The position numbers were made by a program, and so were the translations under genes. The notes beneath the pieces are model-generated. The model searched no databases and was not told the origin of the DNA. It saw only the letters and a program-made list of their open reading frames with translations. This document shows, one piece after another, positions 52,505 to 62,880 of a DNA stretch of 64,000 bases. How positions within the stretch are numbered: the stretch's first letter is position 1; every line of letters begins with the position of its first letter. Source of the stretch: Pseudocercospora fijiensis CIRAD86 (lineage: Eukaryota > Ascomycota > Dothideomycetes > Mycosphaerellales > Mycosphaerellaceae); contig NW_006921554.1 of the NCBI RefSeq assembly GCF_000340215.1, positions 269,868 to 333,867 on the forward strand, given 5' to 3'.

Positions 52505-55500
52505 CTTTAAGAGATAGGACGAATTAACTACTAGCCTCGGTACGGCGTAGTCGACCGATCGTAAGCGCGAGTATATCTAAGTCTAATTCTAGAGATAGTA
52601 TTCCTAGCCCTAGCTTAAGGCGAAGCCCGTCTAGATTAAGAGATAGTATTACTAGGTCTAATTTAAGAGAGAGCTTATAAAGGCCTCGTCCTAGAGCTTA
52701 GCTATCGTAGCTATAACGCGGGCTCCTACTACGTATCCGGCTAAATCCTAGAGGGCGTAACCCGCGCCCTACCTTACTAAAACCCCTACTACCGCTACGA
52801 CCTACGCTACCGCGAGGTCGGTAGGGTCGAGACGATAATAGCGACGTTACGCTCGAAAGCTCGCGAGTACCTTCGGCAACTAGTAGTTTAATCTAATCGG
52901 ATTCGAGTAGTCCTTCGAGTAGCGACGCTAGGGTTAATTCCGACGAGGAACTAGACAACCTATCTATTTTATCGACCCCTTATAGTCGGATAGTACTTTA
53001 CTAAGCGCTCGCCGTAGATAGTTACTCTTATAAGTATTCCTAAGACTAGGATACGGACGCGGAAGAAGAGGAGCCGATACCGCCTAAAGTTATACTCGTA
53101 GAATTTATTACTAAGGGCACTACCGCTACCTTTGCCTAAAGTTAACTTTACTAGCTCCCGGATATACTTACGTACGTCGTAGAGTATAGTAAGCTCCCGA
53201 CGTATATATACGAGTAGCTCCGAGGCGTCGACTAGTATAAACTCCTCGCTAGGTAGGTTAACGGGGTATCTTCTATAGTCCTATTACTCGAGAAGTCGTA
53301 CCTTATATCTACTAATTAGCTATTTTATATTACTCGATACTAGGATATTAACGCACTTCTCCTCCCTATAATCTTACTTACGACCTATAGAGCCGGTATT
53401 CGGTTATTCTATATGCCTCGCTTTATAAAGACTATTACTTACGAGTAGTATATGCTAGTCGGCCGCTCTCCGATACGACCCGAACGCTATAAGTATATAC
53501 GGATCGCGACTAGACTCGATGCTTCTAGATTTAATACGTACCTCTTCTTCTCTAACCTTCTACTCCCTAAAGCGAATCGAAATCGGAAGATCGACCGGTA
53601 ACGTCGCTATTATATAAACAAGCGTAAATAGGCTTACTTTGTTAATACTATCCTTATTCCTACGCTTCGCGATACTTATCCTTCTCGAGTGCTCGTATAT
53701 CATCCCCTATCCTTCTAGTAAGTATATAATCGCGTATACGCTTAATAGAAACAAGGCGTAGAAGGCAATAATTGTAACGTTAGTAAAATCTCTTACGATA
53801 TTATAGATCCGCTACCGGCAAATTAAGACCCTATAGTCGACGTAGCTATACTACGACTATATTGTTTATAGTAGGGCATCGAACGTCGGTTACGTTAAGA
53901 CTTAGATATATATTAGCGGCGTATAGAACTAGTTATTATATAGTATAGGACTAAAATCCGTCTAGAGGTATAGACTCCTCTAGAGCTTAAAGAACTCCTC
54001 GATTAGTCCCTCGAGCGCTAGTTTAACCCTATATATTATAATATAGACCGCGCTTAGTTCGACCTCGCGTAGGAAGACATCCCTACTAGACTAGTAGTCG
54101 AAGACGTAGTAGTATCTCTACTTATCGCCCTTTGCCGGACAGCCTATAGTATTACGAAGACTAGCGGCCTTAATATCGAGTATCCTTAAGTATACTAGTA
54201 GTTCGGTATATAAGAGGCTTATAGTATCCGAGGCAAACTACTCTATAAGTCCGTAGAGCGGCTTAGTAGTATCGGCTTCTTCTAAGGATATAATATATCG
54301 AAGGATCTCTTCGCGTCTATTAACCGAACGGTAGAACCTATTTTTAGTTAGTTAATACTACCGCTTCTTATATTCTCCTAGTCTACTATCGACTAGGTAG
54401 CTACCGTTACTTCCCTTATTGCCCGAGATACTATATTTCGCTAAGCTCGTATCTTAGACGCCTTTAAAGCGGAAATTATATAGGCGTATAATACGCTAGA
54501 TAGCTACGCCTCGAGTACCGTTCCCTTTAGCGTACGAGGAGAGGTTCGCACTTACTAGGACCTACTCTATTAGCCTAATCTGCCTATAACTCGCCTAAGC
54601 CTAACCGAGGGAGTAGACGGGCGTCGTACTTACTAGCCTTTCTTCGTACTCGAGAGTAAGTACGTCGTCGACTTTATACGTTTATAGTTAAACCGCTAGC
54701 TCTTTATAATATATATAGTCCTTTTGTAAAGGTCCGTTAACGTAGGCGTAAATATCGCCTAACTCGATTATATAACCTACGCTATTAAGGAAGCCTCTAT
54801 ATCGGCAATGCTTAATATACTATTCGACTTACTAACGACGACCTATAATAGTAGTTCCTTTAGTATAAAGTACAGACTCTCTCGTAATCGTTACGACTAG
54901 TTAGGCGCGGGCGATAGAGAGTAGGAAGGAAGTCGTCGAGGTTTAAATATTATAGTAAGCCTCTATACTACGTACGCCGCCTAGCTCCTAGCCGATCTCT
55001 TTAACTAGGTTTAACTACGCTTCTATACTACCGCGCTCTAGTAGACCGCCTATACTACCGACTTCCTTTATAGCTAGCTCTAGGCTACCGGTTCGGGAAG
55101 GCTAGAGCAAGCTTTCTATAACTACGTAAAGGAGACGATCGACTAATTCGTTACCGCCTACTAAATATATCGAGTAGCGTATAGGGAGCGTAAGGGTAAC
55201 GACTTAGAAGAGGATAACAACTCGGATTAGTACCTAGGTATCGTTAAACGGGCGCTTTAGCGATTAAGCTAGGTATATAGATGCCGCTATACTAGCTATA
55301 TACTCCGTATACTCTTAAAGCCCGATAAGCGCCTAGGGGATTAGATACGGTTACGCTGCTTCTTCTCGGAGGAAGTTACCGATAAAGAGAGAGCCGGTCT
55401 CTATAGCTTTTCGTACGACCTTATATATCGAATAACGGGCGAGAGACCTAATATTGTCGTCGCTCGGGGCGGTAGTAGTAACGCTATAGAAGGCAGCTTT

Positions 55501-56198
55501 ACCTTATTTACCGCTATCTAGCAAACCCGCCTTTAGCTACTCTTTAACTAGGACGACGGTTTTCGCCGTAATAGCTAGGAACGCCGACTATAGCGTAGGT
55601 AGGCGAGGTACTATTTCGACGTACTCGCCTTACTTAGTCGGAATTACCTAAATATTACGTAATAGTTTAAGCGCAGTATAGGGCGTTATATAATAAATTA
55701 GATACGTATCCTCCTAGTATATAATAAAAGCAAAATCTATTAAGCCGTTCGATAGAAGAAAATACCCGGTACTACTAGTTAATACTAGGTAAAGTAGGTA
55801 GCCGCCGTCCTAGTTAGCGCAAGTAACCTTATCTAGAATAGCACTATCCTATAGCATTAGTCGCTCGTTAGTACTATAAATAAGAAGAACTAACTTTATA
55901 TAATATACCGCTATACTCCTAATCTGCTCTATAATTAAGGATAGTAGAGGATTAGCGAAGATCTTATTAACTGCTTTATAGCGATGCGACAGATTTAGCG
56001 ACTAAGAGGGCTAGATAATAGTAACTCTACGTCTGCCGACGACGACGATAACGACGAGTAGATTCTATAGCGAAATAGTAAGGCAAGGCTAGCCGAACAC
56101 TAGGCATAGCTACCGCTTAATACGGCTACTAGATAGCGCCGACAATAGCGAAAACTTCGGGCGTACGCCTAAAACCGTAGTTATATAATAAGTGTATA

Positions 56199-56271
56199 CA
56201 AATAAAGAAACTTTAGGTACGTACCTATTTAATACGTAGAATAGGTATATACCTAAAGTTCCTTTATTTGC
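56199..56271. repeat. Palindrome P2 between convergent frames
   Basis: Arms CAAATAAAGAAACTTTAGGT and its complement (one or two mismatches) around a core with TACGTACCTATT. It lies between the end of the 1,669-codon frame and the 3' side of the minus-strand frame, where a transcription terminator or 3' hairpin would be. Confidence 0.8.
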
Positions 56272-56879
56272 GTATAGTCTCTATAACATTTAATCGTATA
56301 GTTAAATAAGTAGATATAGGCCGGTTAACTAAGTAGATAGCGCTTAAATAAGATTGAATAGCGAGCGACTAGCGCACTACTAAATAAACAGATAGCCTAT
56401 TATATATAATAGCGTATAATCTAGGTTTATTACTTTGTCTACTTTGCTAGACTAGCGTCGAGAATAATAGGATTCTATTATACTATTATTATTCTATATG
56501 CTTAGAATAACAAAATTGCTATATAGTACTAACCTCTCTTTATCCGGAAGCTATACTATACTATTAGAGATAGAGCCTCGTAGTATAGGTAGAAATCTCG
56601 ACCTATAAAGTCGGAAATTAGCATCTCGGAAGAGGCGTTCTCTACTACTATATATAGCGATCTATATTTACTCGGAGCTATAGAACACCGCTAGATATTC
56701 TATTACACTGTCTACTTAATATATAGATTACTGTAGCTCTTAACCCTTATATATACTATAGGGTTATCGAGGACGACAACGAGGTAGACTAACTTTACTT
56801 AATAGGCCCTAAATTCTTTATATAGTTAACTACTTAAGTAACGAAATTATTACGTAGTTGTATAAGCTAGAAGGACTAT
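56272..56879. other. Spacer downstream of two convergent frames
   Basis: The minus-strand frame of the next gene may extend into this region (stretches such as VDSVI, IFSGVLYSL and SLLKQLTI can be read with RIP-type stops) but becomes unconvincing. Otherwise nothing is seen. Confidence 0.35.
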
Positions 56880-58600
56880 AATTGATTAAATAAAGACGTT
56901 GTTACTTATTTACATGCTTATATAATTATTTATATAATTCAATATTGCGGAGACTGTTTCTATAATCGTAGTATTATATACCTAATCTAAGAACATTACC
57001 TTTAAGTAGCGTAGGGTTCTCTTCCTCTATCGACACTTTATATAGAGTAGCCGTACCCTCTTCTATTACTAGTAGCTCGCGTTCCTTCGCTATACTTAGT
57101 CGCTATAGTACGACGAGCGTAATGTCGTTATCGTACGCCTCCTCCCTCTCTAGAAGTTCGATTAGAGTTATATCTGCTATGCCGTTCGCTAGGTAGGCGA
57201 TGCTATAGCGCTACTAATATATAATCGTTCCTAAGACTTTAACGTTACCTTCGAGGTTAAATGCCCCGATTCCGATCTCGTACTCTATCTCGCTATATAG
57301 CAGTTTAAGGTTATAGCGAAGCGCCTTAATATCCGCTATCGTAACGTTAAAGTCCGGTAGATAGTAATAAACTAAGAAGCGATACTATATTAATAGCTAA
57401 GTTTTCTTATTAAGTCTATACCGAGTATAACGCTTAAGGCTAAATACACCTTTAGTCTTATTACCTAGATCGGTAACAATCTAATATAAACACTAGTGCT
57501 TCCTATAATCCGGCGACCGTAGCTACGCTACGCAAGAAACTAGAATATTATATATAAAACCGCTGTATACGAGTGCGACCGATATTAAGCAAAATCTAGT
57601 ATATACCGCTAATCTATCCGCACTTTACTATGCGTCTTTTAACTACCGCCGATCCTTATCTCGTATATCCTAGAGTCTAGAACGTAAGGTCTATATAAAC
57701 CGGAAATATACGAGGGCGACGTCGTAGAGTCGTAGAGGTACTAACGCCGAGCTACGATACCCGAAGAATGCATTATAATAACTTAAGTAGAGGTTGTCTA
57801 CGAGGTACTTAACGAATAGTAATTAGTCGTATATAGACCGCGACTACTACCTTAGTATACTCTCCGAGCTTAAGTTAATATATTCGTCGAGCCTCCTTTA
57901 ACTACGTTCTCTATCGTATAGGTAAAGGTTATTCCCGAGACTATATAGCGGTCTAAATGCGGCTAACAATTGTACTATCGTACTAGGCCTACTATTATTA
58001 TAGCTACTCGTATTAATTAATACCTTATAAGACGTCTCCTATAGTATATTCTCGGGCGTCGGCGCTAGCCGCTAAGGATAATAAGATAGCAAGCAACTAC
58101 CCTATATAATCGAGAGTATACGGATATATGTCGTTAAACTCCGTACCGGCAACAACGAGAAGTAGCGTTTGCGCTTCTTAATAGGCAAAGGAGGATCCGA
58201 CTTCGTCTTAATTACGACCTCGCTAAACCGGAGACTAGGCCGCATACTCGCTATTGCTATCCGAACCGCTTCGTCGCCGTAGTTAGTAAGTATAGGTATA
58301 TATAATAAGGGTCGCAATTCGGGACTACCGTTAATATAGAGAGCGACTAGGACCGCCGTATATATCTAATCCTACGCGATAGTTCGAGTCTAACTATCGA
58401 TACCGAACCCCGCCGGCTAGCGCTTATATTGTATCTACTACTCCCTATCTATACTATAGTTATAAGCAACCTAGACTTTACAGTCTCTATGCCTAACGTT
58501 TACTAGGTAGCGTAGGATTTGATCCTTTAGCTCGATCGACAGTTCGGAGAATAATATCCTCGCCTTAATTAGACAGTAGTATAAGGTTGTTGCAGTAAGC
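56880..58600 (-). pseudogene. Unidentified protein remnant, minus strand
   Basis: A minus-strand frame of about 570 codons, no indels seen, with RIP-type stops. It begins near LLFSELSIELKDQILRYLVN (resembling the start of an F-box helix pair), then GSPELRPLLYIPILTNYGDEA, a basic PPLPIKKRKRYFSLLPVRSL, VQLLAAFRPLYSLGNNLYLY, YNAFFGYRSSALVPLRLYDV, YLPDFNVTIADIKALRYNLK and EIEYEIGIGAFNLEGNVKVL. The surviving open stretch at 58102-58317 belongs to it. Family not recognised. It converges on the 1,669-codon frame with palindrome P2 between, and palindrome P3 lies just upstream of it, so the two could be genes of one element. Confidence 0.5.
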
Positions 58601-58622
58601 AGTAATAATAAGCGTTTAATAG

Positions 58623-58647
58623 AACTTTAGGTGCGCACCTAAAATTT
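58623..58647. repeat. Palindrome P3, short form
   Basis: AACTTTAGGTGCGCACCTAA then AATTT; a perfect core TTAGGTGCGCACCTAA. It keeps G and C where others have A and T, so it may show the sequence before RIP. Confidence 0.8.
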
Positions 58648-58984
58648 CCTTACGTTATACCTTATATAACCTTATATAACCTTATAGGCTATTACCTAAT
58701 ACTAGTACGGGTAAGCGTTTAAAGCAAACATCGCTATTAGACGCGGGATATACCGCTAGCGGCAAACACGTAGTCCGTACGCAATACAACTTTTCTTCTT
58801 TTACAAACCTGCTCCCTCTTCTTAACTTAAACATTAATATCAACCTTCCGTAGTACTTACTATTACTAGTACTAGAATAGGTATATATCTAAAGTTTCTT
58901 TAAAAATACTAACAGTTAAACTATTTTCGAAAGAAATATATTACTATAATCGCGAAAAAACTATAGCTATAAGTTCCCTACTTA
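58648..58984. other. Spacer with one half palindrome
   Basis: Three CTTATATAACC-like units at 58658-58685; a half copy of the palindrome (AATAGGTATATATCTAAAGT) at 58876-58896. CA and TG are partly kept around 58720-58850. No gene. Confidence 0.45.
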
Positions 58985-59520
58985 TCCCTAGCGCGCGCAA
59001 GCGCAAATTAGGCACTAGTCCGCTAAGCGACCCGCCCTAAACCCCGACGTCTACTGCTAAGAAGTAGTATACCCTACTACTTAGCCTCGGCGATCCTTCC
59101 CTAAAAGAATCGCTATTAAAGAAGGCTAAGACCGCTAATATACCTAAGAAGTTAACTAAAGCTAAGTAGGACAAGACTATCGGTATAGAGATAGACTAAG
59201 ATAAGCTTAACCTAGCCGAGTAGAGGTTTAAGGAAGGTCGCGTTAACAGCTTTAAGGCTATTATAGACAAGACCCGCGGCGTAGCAACGGCCCTATCCTA
59301 TAGTTAAGGTATCTATATAGCCGCCTACTCCTCTAGATCTATTAAGAACGAGACTACCGTAGGAGCTATAGAGATCCTAGTCGGCGACTAGTTCGTGCGT
59401 ATAATAACGAAGCTCGAGCTAGCGTTTAAGTATTTCTACTTATATCGCGTCGTAAGTATAATAGGCCTAAGTATACCCCCTTTTTTTTATTCTTTTTTTC
59501 CTTTACCGTTACATCGATTC
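58985..59520 (+). pseudogene. Unidentified basic protein, 5' part
   Basis: Plus-strand frame with RKRKLGTSPLSDPP, LSLGDPSLKESLLKKAKTAN, IPKKLTKAK, FKEGRVNSFKAIIDKTRGVA, SSRSIKNETTVGAIEILVGD and VRIITKLELAFKYFYLY, RIP-type stops only. It runs into a cluster of palindromes (59533-59729), after which a compatible basic/acidic frame resumes at 59770. The whole may be one gene with the palindromes in an intron or inserted, or two genes. Family unknown. Confidence 0.45.
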
Positions 59521-59532
59521 TACTTAAAAGAT

Positions 59533-59729
59533 AAAACTTTAGGTATATACCTATTCTACGCGTTAAATAGGTACGCACCTAAAGTTTCCTTAAAACACTA
59601 CGATTTAGGTATACGCCTTAAGTTAACTCTAAATATAAAACTTTAGGTATATACCTATTCTACGTATTAAATAGGTACGTACCTAAAGTTTCTTCGAAGG
59701 TTTATAATTTAGGTATACGCCTAAAGTTT
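59533..59729. repeat. Cluster of four TTAGGT...ACCTAA palindromes
   Basis: Full-length forms at 59533-59587 and 59637-59691 (AAACTTTAGGTATATACCTA, centre TTCTACGYRTTAAA, then TAGGTACGYACCTAAAGTTT) and short forms at about 59604-59622 and 59705-59729 (TTTAGGTATACGCC...AA). Direct spacing between the two long copies is 104 bp, so a copy of long plus short form is tandemly duplicated. Confidence 0.8.
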
Positions 59730-59769
59730 CTATATTCTCAATTCTCCTCTTTAGAATAGTGCTAAGTTA

Positions 59770-60370
59770 TTATAGCGAACATTTAGTAAATACGAGAGCG
59801 CGTCGGCTAAGTACGCTAGACCCCTAGCGGGCATTCGCCGCAAGGCTAGACCGACTAAGCGTAAGGGCAAACAGCCCGTTTTATTAGAATACGTTAGCGA
59901 TAGTGAAGACGCCTAAGGTTTAGACGATATAGTAGAGTAAGACCCTAATAACGACGTCGATAAGATAGATATCGACGAGAAAGATAACAGTAACTAGTAG
60001 AGCTACCGACTCTAGCTTACGCCGAATAAGATCCTTAAGACTATCTCTAGCTTTACTAAAGGCTAGATTAAGATTAAGAGTATAATCGCGGAGGACGACG
60101 ACGTCGTAGATCGCGCCCTTTCCGGCCCGCGCTATCCCGACACCGTTAAGGGCAACCTAAAGCGTATAGCCTTTATCTATATCTGCGCCGTATAGAAAAT
60201 AAAGGTTATTCTAGACTCCCTCGATCCTATAATCGATCGGCTAGATCTAGCGTATATTCCTACGTTCTTCGTAGGCACTCCTACTACGCTTTATAGACCT
60301 ACTCTCTAGCTAGTCTACCTAGTCCTAAAGCTAGATATTTACGGAGAAAACCTCTATCGAGGACTACTAC
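59770..60370 (+). pseudogene. Unidentified protein, acidic and basic part
   Basis: Plus-strand frame: SKYESASAKYARPLAGIRRK, ARPTKRKGKQPVLLEYVSDS (basic, possibly nuclear targeting), an acidic NDVDKIDIDEKDN stretch, then LTPNKILKTISSFTKGQIKI, KSIIAEDDDVVDRALSGPRY, PDTVKGNLKRIAFIYICAV and KIKVILDSLDPIIDRLDL. Probably the continuation of the frame at 58985-59520. It ends against the 182-bp tandem array. Not recognised. Confidence 0.45.
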
Positions 60371-60381
60371 TCTTATACCTA

Positions 60382-62870
60382 TTCTACTAGTAAAAATCGG
60401 GCTTAGGGCTAGTATAAAAAGTGACTAAATTTAAGTAATTAGTATAGTTCTAGAAGGGTTATAGGTCCTAAACGACGGCTAGAATAGTCTAGTATTTAAT
60501 AGGGCCTCGCTACGTCGCCGTCGCTATTATTTGTTTTAGGCTTTCTCGGGCTAGGGCTGCTAAGCGTTACACTAGGGTTGCTAAGCGTTACACTAGGGCT
60601 GCTAAGCGTTACACTAGGGCTGCCAAGCGTTACACTTGCCTAGAAGTATTTTTAATAAATTAATAAAAATACTAGGGCGGTTTCTGCGTATTATACTCGA
60701 TATAATAGGCCTAGAACTACGACTTAGAAGTAGTATACTAGTAGTAATAGGGGTTAGGGGGGTCCTACTACTATATAGGGTAGCCAAGCGTTACACTCGG
60801 GCTACTAAGCGTTACACTTGCCTAGAAGTATTCTACTCGTAAAAATCGGGCTTAGGGCTAGTATAAAAAGTGACTAAATTTAAGTAATTAGTATAGTTCT
60901 AGAAGGGTTATAGGTCCCAAACGACGGCTAGAATAGTCTAGTATTTAATAGGGCCTTGCTACGTCGCCGTCGCTATTATTTGTTTTAGAGTTTCTCGGGC
61001 TAGGGCTGCCAAGCGTTACACTAGGGCTGCCAAGCGTTATACTAGGGTTGCCAAGCGTTACACTAGGGCTGCCAAGCGTTACACTAGGGCTGCTAAGCGT
61101 TACACTTGCCTAGAAGTATTTTTAATAAATTAATAAAAATACTAGGGCGGTTTCTACGTATTATACTCGATATAATAGGCCTAGAACTACGACTTAGAAG
61201 TAGTATACTAGTAGTAATAGGGGTTAGGGGGGTCCTACTACTATATAGGGTAGCTAAGCGTTACACTCGGGCTGCCAAGCGTTACACTTGCCTAGAAGTA
61301 TTTTTAATAAATTAATAAAAATACTAGGCCGACTTCTACGTATTATACTCGATATATTAGGCCTAGAACTACGACTTAGAAGTATTCTACTAGTAATAAT
61401 GAGGGTTCTAAGTGTAGGGTCTTATAAAAATTAGGTAGAAATTCAAAGGAATTTTTATTAAATCTCTAAGTAGGTAAATAAATTATCTCGAGTACTATAG
61501 ATTTATTCTAATAGTCTAGCTATCGAATAAGTAGTATAAAATAGTAGTACTAATATTTTTAGTCCCAAGTACTAATAAAAATTAGCTAAAAATTCAAGGC
61601 AACTAGAATAAAATATCTAAGTAAGTAAATAAATCGTAGCAAATTTCTACTAACTATCTACGATATTTTAGCGGCTCAATAGCTAGTATAGGGTTAGGGT
61701 TCGATTTAATTAGGGTAATATAGTCTAGTATTAGGGCTATTATACCCTGATCTTTTATAGAAACTTACTCTACTAGTAAAAATCGGGCTTAAGGCTAGTA
61801 TAAAACGTTACTAAATTTAAGTAATCAGTATAGTTCTAGAAGGGTTATAGGTCCTAAACGACGGCTAGAATAGTCTAGTTCTTAATAGGGCCTCGCTATG
61901 TCGTCGTCGCTATTATTTGTTTTCGGGTTTCTCGGACTAGGGCTACTAAGCGTTACACTTGCCTATAAGTATTTTTAATAAATTAATAAAAATACTAGGA
62001 CGATTTCTACGTATTATACTCGATATATTAGGCCTAGAACTACGACTTAGAAGTAGTATACTAGTAGTAATAGGGGGTAGGGGGGTCCTACTACTATATA
62101 GGGTAGCTAAGCGTTATACTCGGGCTGCTAAGTGTTACACTTGCCTAGAAGTATATTTAATAAATTAATAAAAATACTAGGCCGACTTCTACGTATTATA
62201 CTCGATATATTAGGCCTAGAACTACGACTTATAAGTAGTATACTAGTCCTAATAAGGGTTATAAGTAACCTACTACTATATAGGGTAGCTAAGCGTTACA
62301 CTCGGGCTGCTAAGCGTTACACTTGCCTAGAAGTATTTTTAATAAATTAATAAAAATACTAGGACGACTTCTACGTATTATACTCTATATATTAGGCCTA
62401 GAACTACGACTTAGAAGTAGTATACTAGTAGTAATAAGGGTTATAAGGGTCCTACTACTATATAGGGTAGCTAAGCGTTATACTCGGCCTGCTAAGCGTT
62501 ACACTTACCTAGAAGTATTTTTAATAAATAAACAAAAATACTAGGACGGCTTCTACGGTTTGTACTAGATATATTAGGCCTATAGTTGCGACATACACGT
62601 ATTATACTAGTAGTAATAAGGGTTATAAGTGTCCTACTACTATATAGGGTTGCTAAGCGTTATACTTGCCTATAAGTATTTTTAATAAATTAATAAAAAT
62701 ACTAGGACAACTTCTACGTACTATACTCGATATATTAAGCCTAGAACTACGACTTTGAAGTAGTATACTAGTAGTAATAAGGATTATAAGTATCCGACTA
62801 CTATATAGGGCTACTAAGCGTTATACTTGCCTAGTAGCTTTTCTAGTAAATAAATAAAAATACTAGGACG
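60382..62870 (+). repeat. Hierarchical tandem array (182-bp B units, ~250-bp A units, 21-bp subunits)
   Basis: B units start GCCTAGAAGTATTTTTAATA at 60638, 60820 (start only), 61108, 61290, 61961, 62143, 62325, 62507, 62668 and 62829; spacing is 182 bp, or 161 bp where one 21-bp subunit is missing. A units start CTACTAGTAAAAATCGGG near 60384, 60834 and 61769. The 21-bp subunit (GCTGCTAAGCGTTACACTAGG) is repeated four to five times between A and B in the first two composite units. Each B unit has AGTATTTTT and AAAAATACT around an 11-bp loop. 61400-61765 interrupts the array with non-repeat AT-rich DNA. The small open frames starting MPRSIFNKLIKIL or similar are by-products of the repeat, not genes. 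Confidence 0.9.
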
Positions 62871-62880
62871 ACTTCTACGT

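Larger units (their letters stand above)
51196..56205 (+). pseudogene. Very large unidentified protein (1,669 codons, RIP-damaged)
   Basis: From ATG (51196, context ACACGATGCC) to TAA (56203-56205) the frame has no indel, only in-frame TAG and TAA stops. N-terminus is basic and helical (KEEERKKKAERTARKLASTA). Next come a Ser/Pro/Leu-rich region with ten 10-residue repeats (51931-52230) and two 48-residue repeats. From about 53000 on it is a globular-looking part with, in order, ILLTTYRAGIRLFYMPRFIK, RLDASRFNTYLFFSNLLLPK, RDTYPSRVLVYHP, VVEDVVVSLLIALCRTAYSI, FVLESKYVVDFIRLQLN, ATGSGRLEQAFYNYVKETID and ARGGSSNAIEGSFTLFTAI. It ends with an acidic DDDDNDDE and a basic tail. I do not recognise the family. 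Repeated mutation by RIP implies it was a multicopy sequence, so a transposon protein is likely. Confidence 0.55.

Noticed and set aside
60636..62544. Five similar open frames of 68-73 codons (MPRSIFNKLIKIL and variants)
   Set aside because: They come from the 182-bp tandem units, start at non-coding positions and have no upstream signals; similarity among them is the similarity of the satellite.
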